A DNA stretch of 8,293 nucleotides, taken from contig DASQMI010000052.1 in the NCBI GenBank assembly GCA_035645555.1, positions 1-8,293 of the forward strand. The letters run 5' to 3'. The DNA is from Lysobacter_F sp035645555 (GTDB lineage Bacteria; Pseudomonadota; Gammaproteobacteria; Xanthomonadales; Xanthomonadaceae). The position numbers and the translations under genes are program-made. The notes beneath the pieces were generated by a model that saw only the letters and a list, made by a program, of their open reading frames with translations, did not search any database and was not told the origin of the DNA. Positions 1 to 5,211 of the stretch are shown piece by piece. How positions within the stretch are numbered: the first letter of the stretch is position 1; each line of letters opens with the position of its first letter.

Positions 1-881
1 GCCGCGGCGGCGGCGTGCGCTGGTGGATCCTGGTCGTGTTCGCGATCTACGCGGCCTGGCAGTGGTTCGGCAGCGCACAGCCGGATCCGTACACCGGCGA
101 GCAGGCGCGCTACGCGGGCTCGGCGGATGAGGACGTGCACCTCGGCGCACAGGCGTACGCGCAGGTGGTGCGCGATGCCAGCGTGCAGGGCGCACTGCTG
201 CCGGCGGACGCACCGGCGAGCGTGCAGGTGCGCGGTATCGCGCAACGGCTGATCGCGAAGGTGCCGGAGGTGAGTACGGAACTGGCCGCCGCGCACGGCC
301 AGCAGGCGCCGACGCACTACCGCACGTTCGAATGGGACGTCAGCGTGATCCAGTCCGACGATGCCAACGCGTTCTGCCTGCCCGGCGGCAAGATGGCGGT
401 GTTCACCGGCCTGCTGCCGGTGGCGCAGAACGAGGACGCGCTCGCTGTCGTGATGGGGCACGAGATCGCGCACGCGCTGCTGCGCCACGGTTCGCAGCGC
501 ATGCAGCAGCAGAAGCTGGTGCAGATGGGCCAGCTCGCCGCGGTGCTCGCCACCGGCGACATGGCGCCGCAGCAGCGCCAGGTGCTGATGGGCGTGCTCG
601 GCGCAGGCGCGGCGTACGGCTTCGTGCTGCCGTACGGGCGCGAGCACGAGACCCAGGCGGACGAGGTGGGGCTGATGCTGGCCGCGGCCGCGTGCTACGA
701 CCCGGCGGAGGCGATTCCGCTGTGGCAGCGGATGGCGCAGCTGGGCGGTGGGTCGCGGCCGCCGGAGTTCGCCTCGACCCATCCCGATCCCGCCAACCGC
801 ATCCAGCGCCTGCAGGCGCTGCTGCCGCAGGCACAGGCCATGCGCGCGAAGTACTGCGGCGGCGGCGCGCGCGACTTCTAA
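1..881 (+). CDS. M48-family membrane-anchored zinc metallopeptidase (5' end probably outside window)
   Basis: This looks like a zinc-dependent peptidase of family M48 (Ste24/Oma1/BepA-like), probably working on misfolded or damaged proteins at the cell envelope. Numbering from the GTG at 15, one hydrophobic segment (about residues 3-19, Trp-rich) suggests a membrane anchor with the catalytic domain outside the cytoplasm. The active-site helix HEIAH is at residues 149-153 (zinc ligands His149 and His153, catalytic Glu150). The third ligand is most likely Glu212 in the ETQAD motif (212-216). A Cys lies just ahead of the conserved PGGK strand. The C-terminal STHPDPANRIQRL is typical of M48 proteins. 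The frame is open upstream of 15 and reads Arg-Gly-Gly-Gly into the GTG, so the true start is probably outside the window and the GTG may be an internal Val. No lipobox is seen. It converges on the small minus-strand gene at 888. The family is confident; the physiological substrate is unknown. Confidence 0.85.
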   Translation, partial: RGGGVRWWILVVFAIYAAWQWFGSAQPDPYTGEQARYAGSADEDVHLGAQAYAQVVRDASVQGALLPADAPASVQVRGIAQRLIAKVPEVSTELAAAHGQQAPTHYRTFEWDVSVIQSDDANAFCLPGGKMAVFTGLLPVAQNEDALAVVMGHEIAHALLRHGSQRMQQQKLVQMGQLAAVLATGDMAPQQRQVLMGVLGAGAAYGFVLPYGREHETQADEVGLMLAAAACYDPAEAIPLWQRMAQLGGGSRPPEFASTHPDPANRIQRLQALLPQAQAMRAKYCGGGARDF

Positions 882-888
882 GCGCGCC
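864..888. repeat. GC hairpin across two converging stop codons
   Basis: A 7-bp perfect inverted repeat (arms 864-870 and 882-888) encloses an 11-nt loop containing the stop codon of the M48 gene. Its right arm touches the TAG of the opposing small gene (888-890). There is no T-tract on either side, so it is not a standard intrinsic terminator. The arms are simple GC alternation and may owe something to composition. Confidence 0.3.
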
Positions 889-1058
889 TACATGCCCCGG
901 ATGACGGTGGCGAGCAGCAGCACGACGAAGCCGGCGGCGACCAGCCAGAACATGAACGGCGTCGCGGCCGGCAGCAGGCCGAACTTCGCGGCCAGCCCGG
1001 CGCCGCCGCACAGCAGCGCCACCAGCCACGCGAACCAGCTCGGAGCGGACAGTTTCAT
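888..1058 (-). CDS. Small two-helix membrane protein, 56 aa, function unknown
   Basis: I do not recognise this family. It is a 56-residue protein starting at the ATG at 1058-1056 and ending at TAG 890-888. Nearly the whole chain is hydrophobic. A first probable helix covers about residues 8-29 and a second about 34-53, separated by a short Pro-containing turn near residues 30-34. The N-terminus is MKLSAPSW and the C-terminus is Arg-Gly-Met. A Shine-Dalgarno-like GAGG (1065-1068) sits 6 nt before the ATG and overlaps the TGA of the upstream reductase (1069-1067), with 8 nt between stop and start. That geometry supports translation coupled to phaB. It is the last gene of the leftward block and ends 6 bp from the converging M48 gene. 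The helices and ribosome binding site argue for a real gene; any link to PHB metabolism is inference from position only. Confidence 0.65.
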   Translation of the reverse strand: MKLSAPSWFAWLVALLCGGAGLAAKFGLLPAATPFMFWLVAAGFVVLLLATVIRGM

Positions 1059-1066
1059 CGTCGACC

Positions 1067-1804
1067 TCAGAAGCTCATGAACAGACCGCCGTTGACCGGC
1101 AGGTTGGCGCCGGTGATGAAGCCGGCATCGTCGTCGCTGAGGAACACCACCGCGCGCGCGATCTCGCGCGGCTGGCCGAGCCGGCCGACCGGCACCTGCT
1201 CGATGATGCGGGCACGCACGTCGTCGGGAATCGCCGCCACCATCGCGGTCTCGCAGTAGCCCGGCGACACCGAATTGACCGTCACACCCTTGCGTGCCAC
1301 CTCGCGGGCGAGCGCCATGGTGAAGCCGTGCATGCCGGCCTTCGCCGCGGCGTAGTTGGTCTGCCCGAACTGGCCGGTCTGGCCGTTGACCGAGCTGACG
1401 TTGACGATACGGCCGAAGCCGCGTGTGGCCATGCCTTCGACCGCATGCCGGCAGAGGTTGAACACGCCGCCGAGGTTGACGTCGAGCACCGCCGCCCATT
1501 GCGCCGGCTCCATCTTGCGCAACGTCACGTCGCGGGTGATGCCGGCGGCGTTGACGAGGACGTCGAGCGTGCCGTGCTCGGCCTCGATCGCGCGCACCGC
1601 GTCGCCGCAGGCCGCGAAGTCGGTGACGTCGAGTGGGCGGAAGTGCACGTCCAGGCCGGCGGTCGCGCGGCCGAACGCCGCCATGCGTTCGGCATGGGGC
1701 AGGTCGAGCGCGATCACCGTACGGCCGGCGCGCGCCAGTTCGATGCAGATCGCGGTGCCGAGCCCGCCGATGCCGCCGCTGACGGCAGCGATGCGTCTAC
1801 TCAT
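1067..1804 (-). CDS. phaB: Acetoacetyl-CoA reductase, PhaB-type SDR (second copy, possibly NADH-preferring)
   Basis: This is a cytoplasmic short-chain dehydrogenase/reductase, expected to reduce acetoacetyl-CoA to (R)-3-hydroxybutyryl-CoA for polyhydroxybutyrate synthesis. Its 245 residues match the family length (about 246 in Cupriavidus PhaB). Visible motifs are the nucleotide-binding SGGIGGLG (9-16, Ser replacing the usual Thr), NAAG (85-88), Asn110, catalytic Ser138, Tyr151 and Lys155, and the PhaB-like stretch NVSSVNGQTGQFGQTNY (135-151), which keeps the Phe and Gln that line the substrate pocket. The second beta-strand ends in Asp34 (IALDLP). An acidic residue there usually favours NAD(H), unlike the paralogue at 2456-3196. 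The ATG at 1804 lies 39 bp after phaR and has no evident Shine-Dalgarno, only a T6 run and CGACCC. A different 3-ketoacyl substrate (FabG-like role) is possible, but the PhaB-like core and phaR neighbour favour acetoacetyl-CoA. Confidence 0.88.
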   Translation of the reverse strand: MSRRIAAVSGGIGGLGTAICIELARAGRTVIALDLPHAERMAAFGRATAGLDVHFRPLDVTDFAACGDAVRAIEAEHGTLDVLVNAAGITRDVTLRKMEPAQWAAVLDVNLGGVFNLCRHAVEGMATRGFGRIVNVSSVNGQTGQFGQTNYAAAKAGMHGFTMALAREVARKGVTVNSVSPGYCETAMVAAIPDDVRARIIEQVPVGRLGQPREIARAVVFLSDDDAGFITGANLPVNGGLFMSF

Positions 1805-1810
1805 GGGTCG

Positions 1811-1838
1811 AAAAAAGGAATGCGGCCGTGCGCGGCCG
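1811..1838 (-). terminator. Weak hairpin plus T6 tract between phaR and phaB (possible attenuator)
   Basis: Read leftward after the phaR stop, a CGGCCG/CGGCCG stem (1838-1833 and 1828-1823) with a 4-nt loop is followed, after 6 nt, by six Ts (1816-1811). The gap between stem and T-run is longer than in efficient intrinsic terminators, so partial attenuation or chance is likely. The next gene starts only 6 nt beyond. Confidence 0.25.
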
Positions 1839-1843
1839 GGAGG

Positions 1844-2344
1844 TCAACCTTCGGGCTTCGCGTTGTTGCTGCGCCCGTTCTTCGGCTTGGCGCCGACTGG
1901 CTGGCCGACGCTGCTGGCGAGGTTCTGCTGGAAGTCCTTCCACATCGCCATATTGCGTTCGGTCAGCTGGTTGAGCATGGTCCACGGCGTCTGCCCGAGC
2001 ATGCCGCCGAACTGGCTGCGAAACTGCTGCTGCTGATCCATGAACAGCTGCATCGAGCGCTCGAGGTAGGTGCTCATGAAGCCCTGCATCGAATCGCCGT
2101 AGAAACGGATGATCTGGCTGAGCATCTGCGTGGTCAGCACTGGTTCGCCGGCCTGCTCGTGCTCGGCGATGATCTGCAGCAGCACCTGGCGGGTGAGGTC
2201 CTCGCCGGTGCGGGCGTCGCGGACCTCGAACTCCTCGCCGTCGACGATGAGCTGGCGCACATCCTCGATGGTGATGTAGGTGGAGATCTCGGTGTCGTAC
2301 AGGCGCCGGTTCGGGTACTTCTTGATCACGCGCGGCGAGGCCAT
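1844..2344 (-). CDS. phaR: Polyhydroxyalkanoate synthesis repressor PhaR
   Basis: PhaR is a cytoplasmic DNA-binding protein that also binds PHB granules. It represses phasin and PHB genes until polymer accumulates and titrates it away. From the ATG at 2344 it has 166 residues. The N-terminal DNA-binding domain (about 5-63) carries the hallmark RVIKKYPNRRLYDTE at 5-19 and continues through YITIEDVRQLI. A PHB-binding/oligomerisation region (about 74-110) has the conserved IIRFYGDSMQGFM and then a Gln-rich helix. The tail after 146 is Gly/Lys/Asn-rich and looks disordered. A GTG at 2356 would add four residues (MVRS). I chose the ATG because MASPRVIKKYPN fits family N-termini better, though neither start has a strong ribosome binding site. 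It sits between two phaB paralogues on the same strand, 111 bp after the first and 39 bp before the second. Family assignment is very secure. Confidence 0.95.
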   Translation of the reverse strand: MASPRVIKKYPNRRLYDTEISTYITIEDVRQLIVDGEEFEVRDARTGEDLTRQVLLQIIAEHEQAGEPVLTTQMLSQIIRFYGDSMQGFMSTYLERSMQLFMDQQQQFRSQFGGMLGQTPWTMLNQLTERNMAMWKDFQQNLASSVGQPVGAKPKNGRSNNAKPEG

Positions 2345-2400
2345 CGAGCGAACCACTCAGTCACCGTTGATGCCCCGCAGCATGGCGCAGCCGACAGGCC

Positions 2401-2408
2401 CTTGCAAG
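2401..2408. promoter_or_regulatory. CTTGCAAG palindrome upstream of phaR (speculative operator)
   Basis: A perfect 8-bp palindrome lies 57-64 bp upstream of the phaR ATG, next to GCAG-containing sequence at about 2376-2389. PhaR proteins are known to bind TGC/GCA-rich sites and to autoregulate, so this is a candidate PhaR operator. An 8-bp palindrome alone is weak evidence. Confidence 0.2.
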
Positions 2409-2410
2409 AT

Positions 2411-2448
2411 GGCCGCCGCCGTGTTCCTGAGGCATTCCGGCGGCGGCC
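2411..2448 (-). repeat. Strong intercistronic hairpin between phaB and phaR
   Basis: An 11-bp perfect inverted repeat (arms 2411-2421 and 2438-2448, made of GGCCGCCGCCG and its complement) encloses a 16-nt loop with a small internal CCTCAGG element. It starts 8 bp beyond the stop of the upstream phaB and lies in the 111-bp gap before phaR. No T-run follows on the leftward strand, so it is not a classic rho-independent terminator. A role in 3'-end protection of the phaB message, pausing or partial termination is plausible. One occurrence was seen in the window. Confidence 0.55.
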
Positions 2449-2455
2449 GGCGGGC

Positions 2456-3196
2456 TCACCAGCCCATGTACTGGCCGCCGTTGACGGCGAGGTTGGCGCC
2501 GGTGATCCAGGCCGCCTCGTCGGGGATGAAGAATGCGACCGCGTAGGCGATTTCCTCCGGATAGCCGAGGCGTCCGGTGGGGATCTGCGCGACGATCTTC
2601 TCGCGCACCGGCTCCGGAACCGCCATCACCATGTCGGTGCCGATGTAGCCCGGCGATACCGTGTTCACGGTGATCCCGAAGCGCGCGTTCTCCTGCGCGA
2701 GCGAGATGGTGAAGCCGTGCATGCCGGCCTTGGAGGCGGCGTAGTTGGCCTGCCCATACTGGCCCTTCTGGCCGTTGATCGAGCTGATCTGGATCACCCG
2801 GCCCCATTTGCGCTCGCGCATCCCGTCGATTACCGGGCGGGTGACGTTGAAGCACGAGTTGAGGTTGGTGTTGATGACCTCCTGCCATTGCAGCGCGGTC
2901 ATCTTGTGGAAGGTGGTGTCGCGGGTGATGCCGGCGTTGTTGACCAGGATGTCGACCGGCCCGAGCTGGCGCTCGACCTCGCGCACCATCGCCTCGGCCT
3001 GTTCCGGCGCGGATACGTCGCCGGGCGCCATCGCCACCTCGATGCCGCGCTCGCGCATCGCCGCCTGCCAGGCGCGCGCCTTGGCCTCGTCGCGGTAATT
3101 GGTCGCGACGCGATGGCCCATCCGCGCCAGCCGTTCGATGATGGCGGTGCCGATGCCGCCGGTGCCGCCGGTTACCAGTGCCACGCGTGACTGCAT
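2456..3196 (-). CDS. phaB: Acetoacetyl-CoA reductase, PhaB-type SDR (first copy, NADPH-type pocket)
   Basis: This is a cytoplasmic short-chain dehydrogenase/reductase of the PhaB type, making (R)-3-hydroxybutyryl-CoA for PHB. It has 246 residues, the same as the Cupriavidus enzyme. Motifs are TGGTGGIG (9-16), NNAG (86-89), Asn111 in NTNLNS, catalytic Ser139, Tyr152 and Lys156, the PhaB-like QISSINGQKGQYGQANY (136-152), SPGYIGTDMV (181-190), and a C-terminus VNGGQYMGW close to that of known PhaB proteins. The end of the second beta-strand is neutral/basic (TNYR, 32-35), as expected for an NADPH enzyme. Compared with the other copy, the pocket has Tyr for Phe and Ala for Thr. The ATG at 3196 is preceded by a good Shine-Dalgarno AGGGAG (3210-3205). 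It follows gluQRS by 52 bp, so the two may be co-transcribed. Very likely PhaB; a general 3-ketoacyl reductase role is the alternative. Confidence 0.92.
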   Translation of the reverse strand: MQSRVALVTGGTGGIGTAIIERLARMGHRVATNYRDEAKARAWQAAMRERGIEVAMAPGDVSAPEQAEAMVREVERQLGPVDILVNNAGITRDTTFHKMTALQWQEVINTNLNSCFNVTRPVIDGMRERKWGRVIQISSINGQKGQYGQANYAASKAGMHGFTISLAQENARFGITVNTVSPGYIGTDMVMAVPEPVREKIVAQIPTGRLGYPEEIAYAVAFFIPDEAAWITGANLAVNGGQYMGW

Positions 3197-3204
3197 GTAG
3201 TCGT

Positions 3205-3210
3205 CTCCCT
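3205..3210 (-). promoter_or_regulatory. Shine-Dalgarno site of phaB (first copy)
   Basis: AGGGAG on the minus strand, 8 nt before the ATG at 3196. It is the clearest ribosome binding site in the pha block and fixes this start. The second phaB copy has no comparable site. Confidence 0.7.
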
Positions 3211-3248
3211 GGCCGCACCGCGCGACCTGCGCCGAGTCTAAGCCGGAC

Positions 3249-4151
3249 TCATGAAAGGAGGTTGTGCGTCGCAGCGGCCGCCAGCGTCAGCGGCGCCGCC
3301 GGTACGCGCGCGCGATCGAAGCGTGCCGCCGCCTCGCGCAGGAAACCGTCGCGGGTGCCGCCGTCGGCGAACCGTGCCTGGCCGAGCGCATGCCACGCCC
3401 GGCGCAGCGCCGGCAGCGGATCGGCGGGATCGACCGGCAGCGCGCGCTCCGACTTCGACAGCTTGCGGCCGGCGCCGTCCAGCACCAGCGGCAGGTGCGC
3501 ATAGCGCGGCGTCGGCAGCCCGAGCGCGTTCTGCAGCAGGATCTGCCGCGGCGTGGAGTCGAGCAGGTCGGCGCCGCGCACCACCTCGGTGATGCCCTGC
3601 GCGGCATCGTCGACCACCACCGCCAGCTGGTACGCCCAGCAGCCGTCCGCGCGCTTGAGCACGAAATCGCCGACCGCGGCCGCGACGTCCTGCCGTTGTC
3701 GGCCGTGCACGGCGTCGTCGAACGCGACCACGCTGGCGTGGGCCACACGCAGGCGTACCGCGGGATCCGCGCGCCGCCGGCCGGCGACGCAGGCGCGGTG
3801 CACGCCGCCGGCCGCGGCGAGGTCGCTGCGGCTGCAGTGGCAGACGAATGCGAGCCCGCGCTCGAGCAGCTGCCCCAGCGCCGCCTGGTACTGCGCATCG
3901 CGCGCGCTCTGCCGCACCACCTCGCCGTCCGGGTGCAGGCCGAACGCGGCGAGCGTGGCCAGCTGCCGTTCGGCGGCACCGGGCACCTCGCGGTGGCGGT
4001 CGACGTCCTCGATCCGCACCAGCCACTCGCCGCCGGCCTGGCGCGCCATCAGCCAGCTGCCGAACGCGGCCAGCAGCGAGCCGAAGTGCAGCGGGCCGGT
4101 GGGGGAGGGGGCGAAACGTCCCCGGTAGGCGGTGCGTTCAGTCGTCGGCAT
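3249..4151 (-). CDS. gluQ: Glutamyl-Q tRNA(Asp) synthetase (GluQ-RS)
   Basis: GluQ-RS (also named YadB or GluQRS) activates glutamate without tRNA and attaches it to the queuosine at position 34 of tRNA-Asp, tuning decoding of Asp codons. The protein is 300 residues, the class I catalytic core of glutamyl-tRNA synthetase without its anticodon-binding half, which separates it from true GluRS (about 470 aa). Motifs are APSPTGPLHFGSL (14-26) containing the HIGH-type HFGS (22-25), RIEDVDRHR (46-54), Tyr174 and RGADLL (192-197), and the KMSKS-type KLSKSE (230-235). Zinc-site cysteines are Cys104, Cys106 and Cys121; the usual Tyr ligand appears replaced, with His118 nearby. The ATG at 4151 fits family N-termini, but its Shine-Dalgarno is weak. 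It diverges from htpX and is the first gene of the leftward block leading into phaB-phaR-phaB. Confidence 0.95.
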   Translation of the reverse strand: MPTTERTAYRGRFAPSPTGPLHFGSLLAAFGSWLMARQAGGEWLVRIEDVDRHREVPGAAERQLATLAAFGLHPDGEVVRQSARDAQYQAALGQLLERGLAFVCHCSRSDLAAAGGVHRACVAGRRRADPAVRLRVAHASVVAFDDAVHGRQRQDVAAAVGDFVLKRADGCWAYQLAVVVDDAAQGITEVVRGADLLDSTPRQILLQNALGLPTPRYAHLPLVLDGAGRKLSKSERALPVDPADPLPALRRAWHALGQARFADGGTRDGFLREAAARFDRARVPAAPLTLAAAATHNLLS

Positions 4152-4159
4152 GCGTTCGT

Positions 4160-4171
4160 CTTGAATTCAAG
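4160..4171. repeat. 12-bp perfect palindrome in the gluQRS-htpX divergent region
   Basis: CTTGAATTCAAG reads the same on both strands. It overlaps the candidate htpX -35 box and ends 8 bp before the gluQRS start codon, so a protein bound here could affect both genes. It may only reflect the -35 box followed by its chance mirror. Confidence 0.4.
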
Positions 4172-4188
4172 CGCAGCCTGCCACATTT
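4160..4188 (+). promoter_or_regulatory. Candidate RpoH (sigma-32) promoter of htpX
   Basis: A CTTGAA element (4160-4165), a perfect match to the core sigma-32 -35 box, is followed after 15 bp by CCACATTT (4181-4188), which matches the sigma-32 -10 consensus CCCCATNT except at the third base. Transcription would begin near 4195, giving a leader of about 38 nt to the htpX ATG. htpX is a known heat-shock gene in E. coli, which supports the reading. The best sigma-70 fit here is clearly poorer (TTGAAT with CATTTT). Confidence 0.6.
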
Positions 4189-4199
4189 TGGGGAGCGTC

Positions 4200-4216
4200 C
4201 CGCGCACGGTGCGCGG
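4200..4216 (+). promoter_or_regulatory. Hairpin in htpX 5' leader next to the ribosome binding site
   Basis: CCGCGCAC and GTGCGCGG flank a single G. In RNA this would fold as a 6-bp GC stem with a 5-nt loop. It ends 1 nt before the Shine-Dalgarno-like AGGA (4218-4221), which lies 11 nt ahead of the htpX ATG. It could influence ribosome access or be a DNA operator. Nothing in the sequence decides between these. Confidence 0.4.
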
Positions 4217-4232
4217 CAGGAATGCGACATCA

Positions 4233-5147
4233 ATGTTCAAGCGTATCGCGCTGTTCCTTGCCACCAATCTCGCCGTCCTCGCGCTGCTGAGCATCGTGCT
4301 CGCCGTGCTGCAGGGCGTGTTCGGCATCTCGCTCGGCAACAACGCCGGCCTGCTGGTGATGGCTGCGGTGTTCGGCTTCGGCGGTTCGCTGATCTCACTG
4401 CTGAGCTCGAAGTGGGTGGCCAAGATGGCCACCGGCGCGCAGGTGATCCAGCAGCCGCGCAACGAGGTGGAGCGCTGGCTGGTCGAGACCGTGCGCCGGC
4501 AGGCGCAGGCGGCCGGCATCGGCATGCCGGAGGTGGCGGTCTACGACGCGCCTGAGATCAACGCGTTCGCCACCGGCGCCAACCGCAACAACGCGCTGGT
4601 CGCGGTGTCCACCGGCCTGCTGCGCTCGATGAGCCGCGACGAGGCCGAGGCGGTGCTCGGCCACGAGGTCAGCCACGTCGCCAATGGCGACATGGTGACC
4701 ATGGCGCTGATCCAGGGCGTGCTCAACACGTTCGTGATCGTGCTGGCGCGGCTGGTCGGTCGCGTCATCGACGGCTACCTCAGCGGCAACCGCGACGAGG
4801 GTCCGGGCCTCGGCTACTACGCGATCGTGTTCGTGCTCGACATGGTGTTCGGCCTGTTCGCCAGCATGATCGCGATGTGGTTCTCGCGTCACCGCGAGTT
4901 CCGCGCCGATGCCGGCGGCGCGCGCCTAGCCGGGCGCGACAAGATGATCGCCGCGCTCGAGCGGCTGGCGCTGACGTACGGCGAGAGCACGCTGCCGAAG
5001 CAGGTGCAGGCGTTCGGCATCAGCGGCGCGGTCGGCCACGGCCTCAGCCGCCTGTTCCTCAGCCATCCGCCGCTGGCCGAACGCATCCAGGCGCTGCGCG
5101 ACGCGCGGCTGGACGAGCGCGACGTGCGCCAGGGCGTGGTGACCTGA
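4233..5147 (+). CDS. htpX: Heat-shock membrane protease HtpX (M48B)
   Basis: HtpX is an inner-membrane zinc metalloprotease with a cytosolic active site. It degrades misfolded membrane proteins alongside FtsH. The ATG at 4233 gives MFKRIALFLATN, the canonical HtpX start, and a product of 304 residues (E. coli 293). Hydrophobic segments lie at about 4-30, 38-57, 156-176 and 195-217. The active site is HEVSH (144-148: zinc ligands His144 and His148, catalytic Glu145), with third ligand Glu222 in SRHREFRADAGGA (218-230). LSHPPLAERIQAL (276-288) is the conserved C-terminal block. It diverges from gluQRS, has its own heat-shock-type promoter candidate, and is closed by a strong terminator 18 bp after the stop, so it is probably monocistronic. 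The frame is open upstream for nearly 1 kb, but that stretch is antisense to gluQRS and not part of this gene. Confidence 0.97.
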   Translation: MFKRIALFLATNLAVLALLSIVLAVLQGVFGISLGNNAGLLVMAAVFGFGGSLISLLSSKWVAKMATGAQVIQQPRNEVERWLVETVRRQAQAAGIGMPEVAVYDAPEINAFATGANRNNALVAVSTGLLRSMSRDEAEAVLGHEVSHVANGDMVTMALIQGVLNTFVIVLARLVGRVIDGYLSGNRDEGPGLGYYAIVFVLDMVFGLFASMIAMWFSRHREFRADAGGARLAGRDKMIAALERLALTYGESTLPKQVQAFGISGAVGHGLSRLFLSHPPLAERIQALRDARLDERDVRQGVVT

Positions 5148-5165
5148 GCGGTCTCCATAGAAACG

Positions 5166-5191
5166 AAAAAGCCGCCATCGGGCGGCTTTTT
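5166..5191. terminator. Bidirectional rho-independent terminator between htpX and fimX
   Basis: A GCCGCC/GGCGGC stem (5171-5176 and 5181-5186) with an ATCG loop is flanked by five As before (5166-5170) and five Ts after (5187-5191), giving a T-tract on both strands. It lies 18 bp after the htpX stop and 20 bp after the end of the converging fimX-like gene, so it can terminate both. Confidence 0.92.
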
Positions 5192-5211
5192 CTTTGGCGC
5201 GGACGCGGACG

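Noticed and set aside
1328..3190. A 620-codon open frame on the plus strand, opposite both phaB genes and phaR.
   Set aside because: It is an antisense shadow caused by GC-rich codon use. The product is Arg/Ala/His-rich low-complexity sequence with no family motif, and it overlaps three securely identified genes.
3197..3248. Terminator or promoter between gluQRS and the first phaB.
   Set aside because: No stem with a T-run and no convincing -35/-10 pair were seen in these 52 bp, only the phaB ribosome binding site.
3264..4232. In-frame open extension upstream of htpX that would give a 627-residue fusion.
   Set aside because: The extension is antisense to gluQRS and composition-driven. The canonical HtpX N-terminus begins at the ATG at 4233 behind a ribosome binding site and a promoter candidate.
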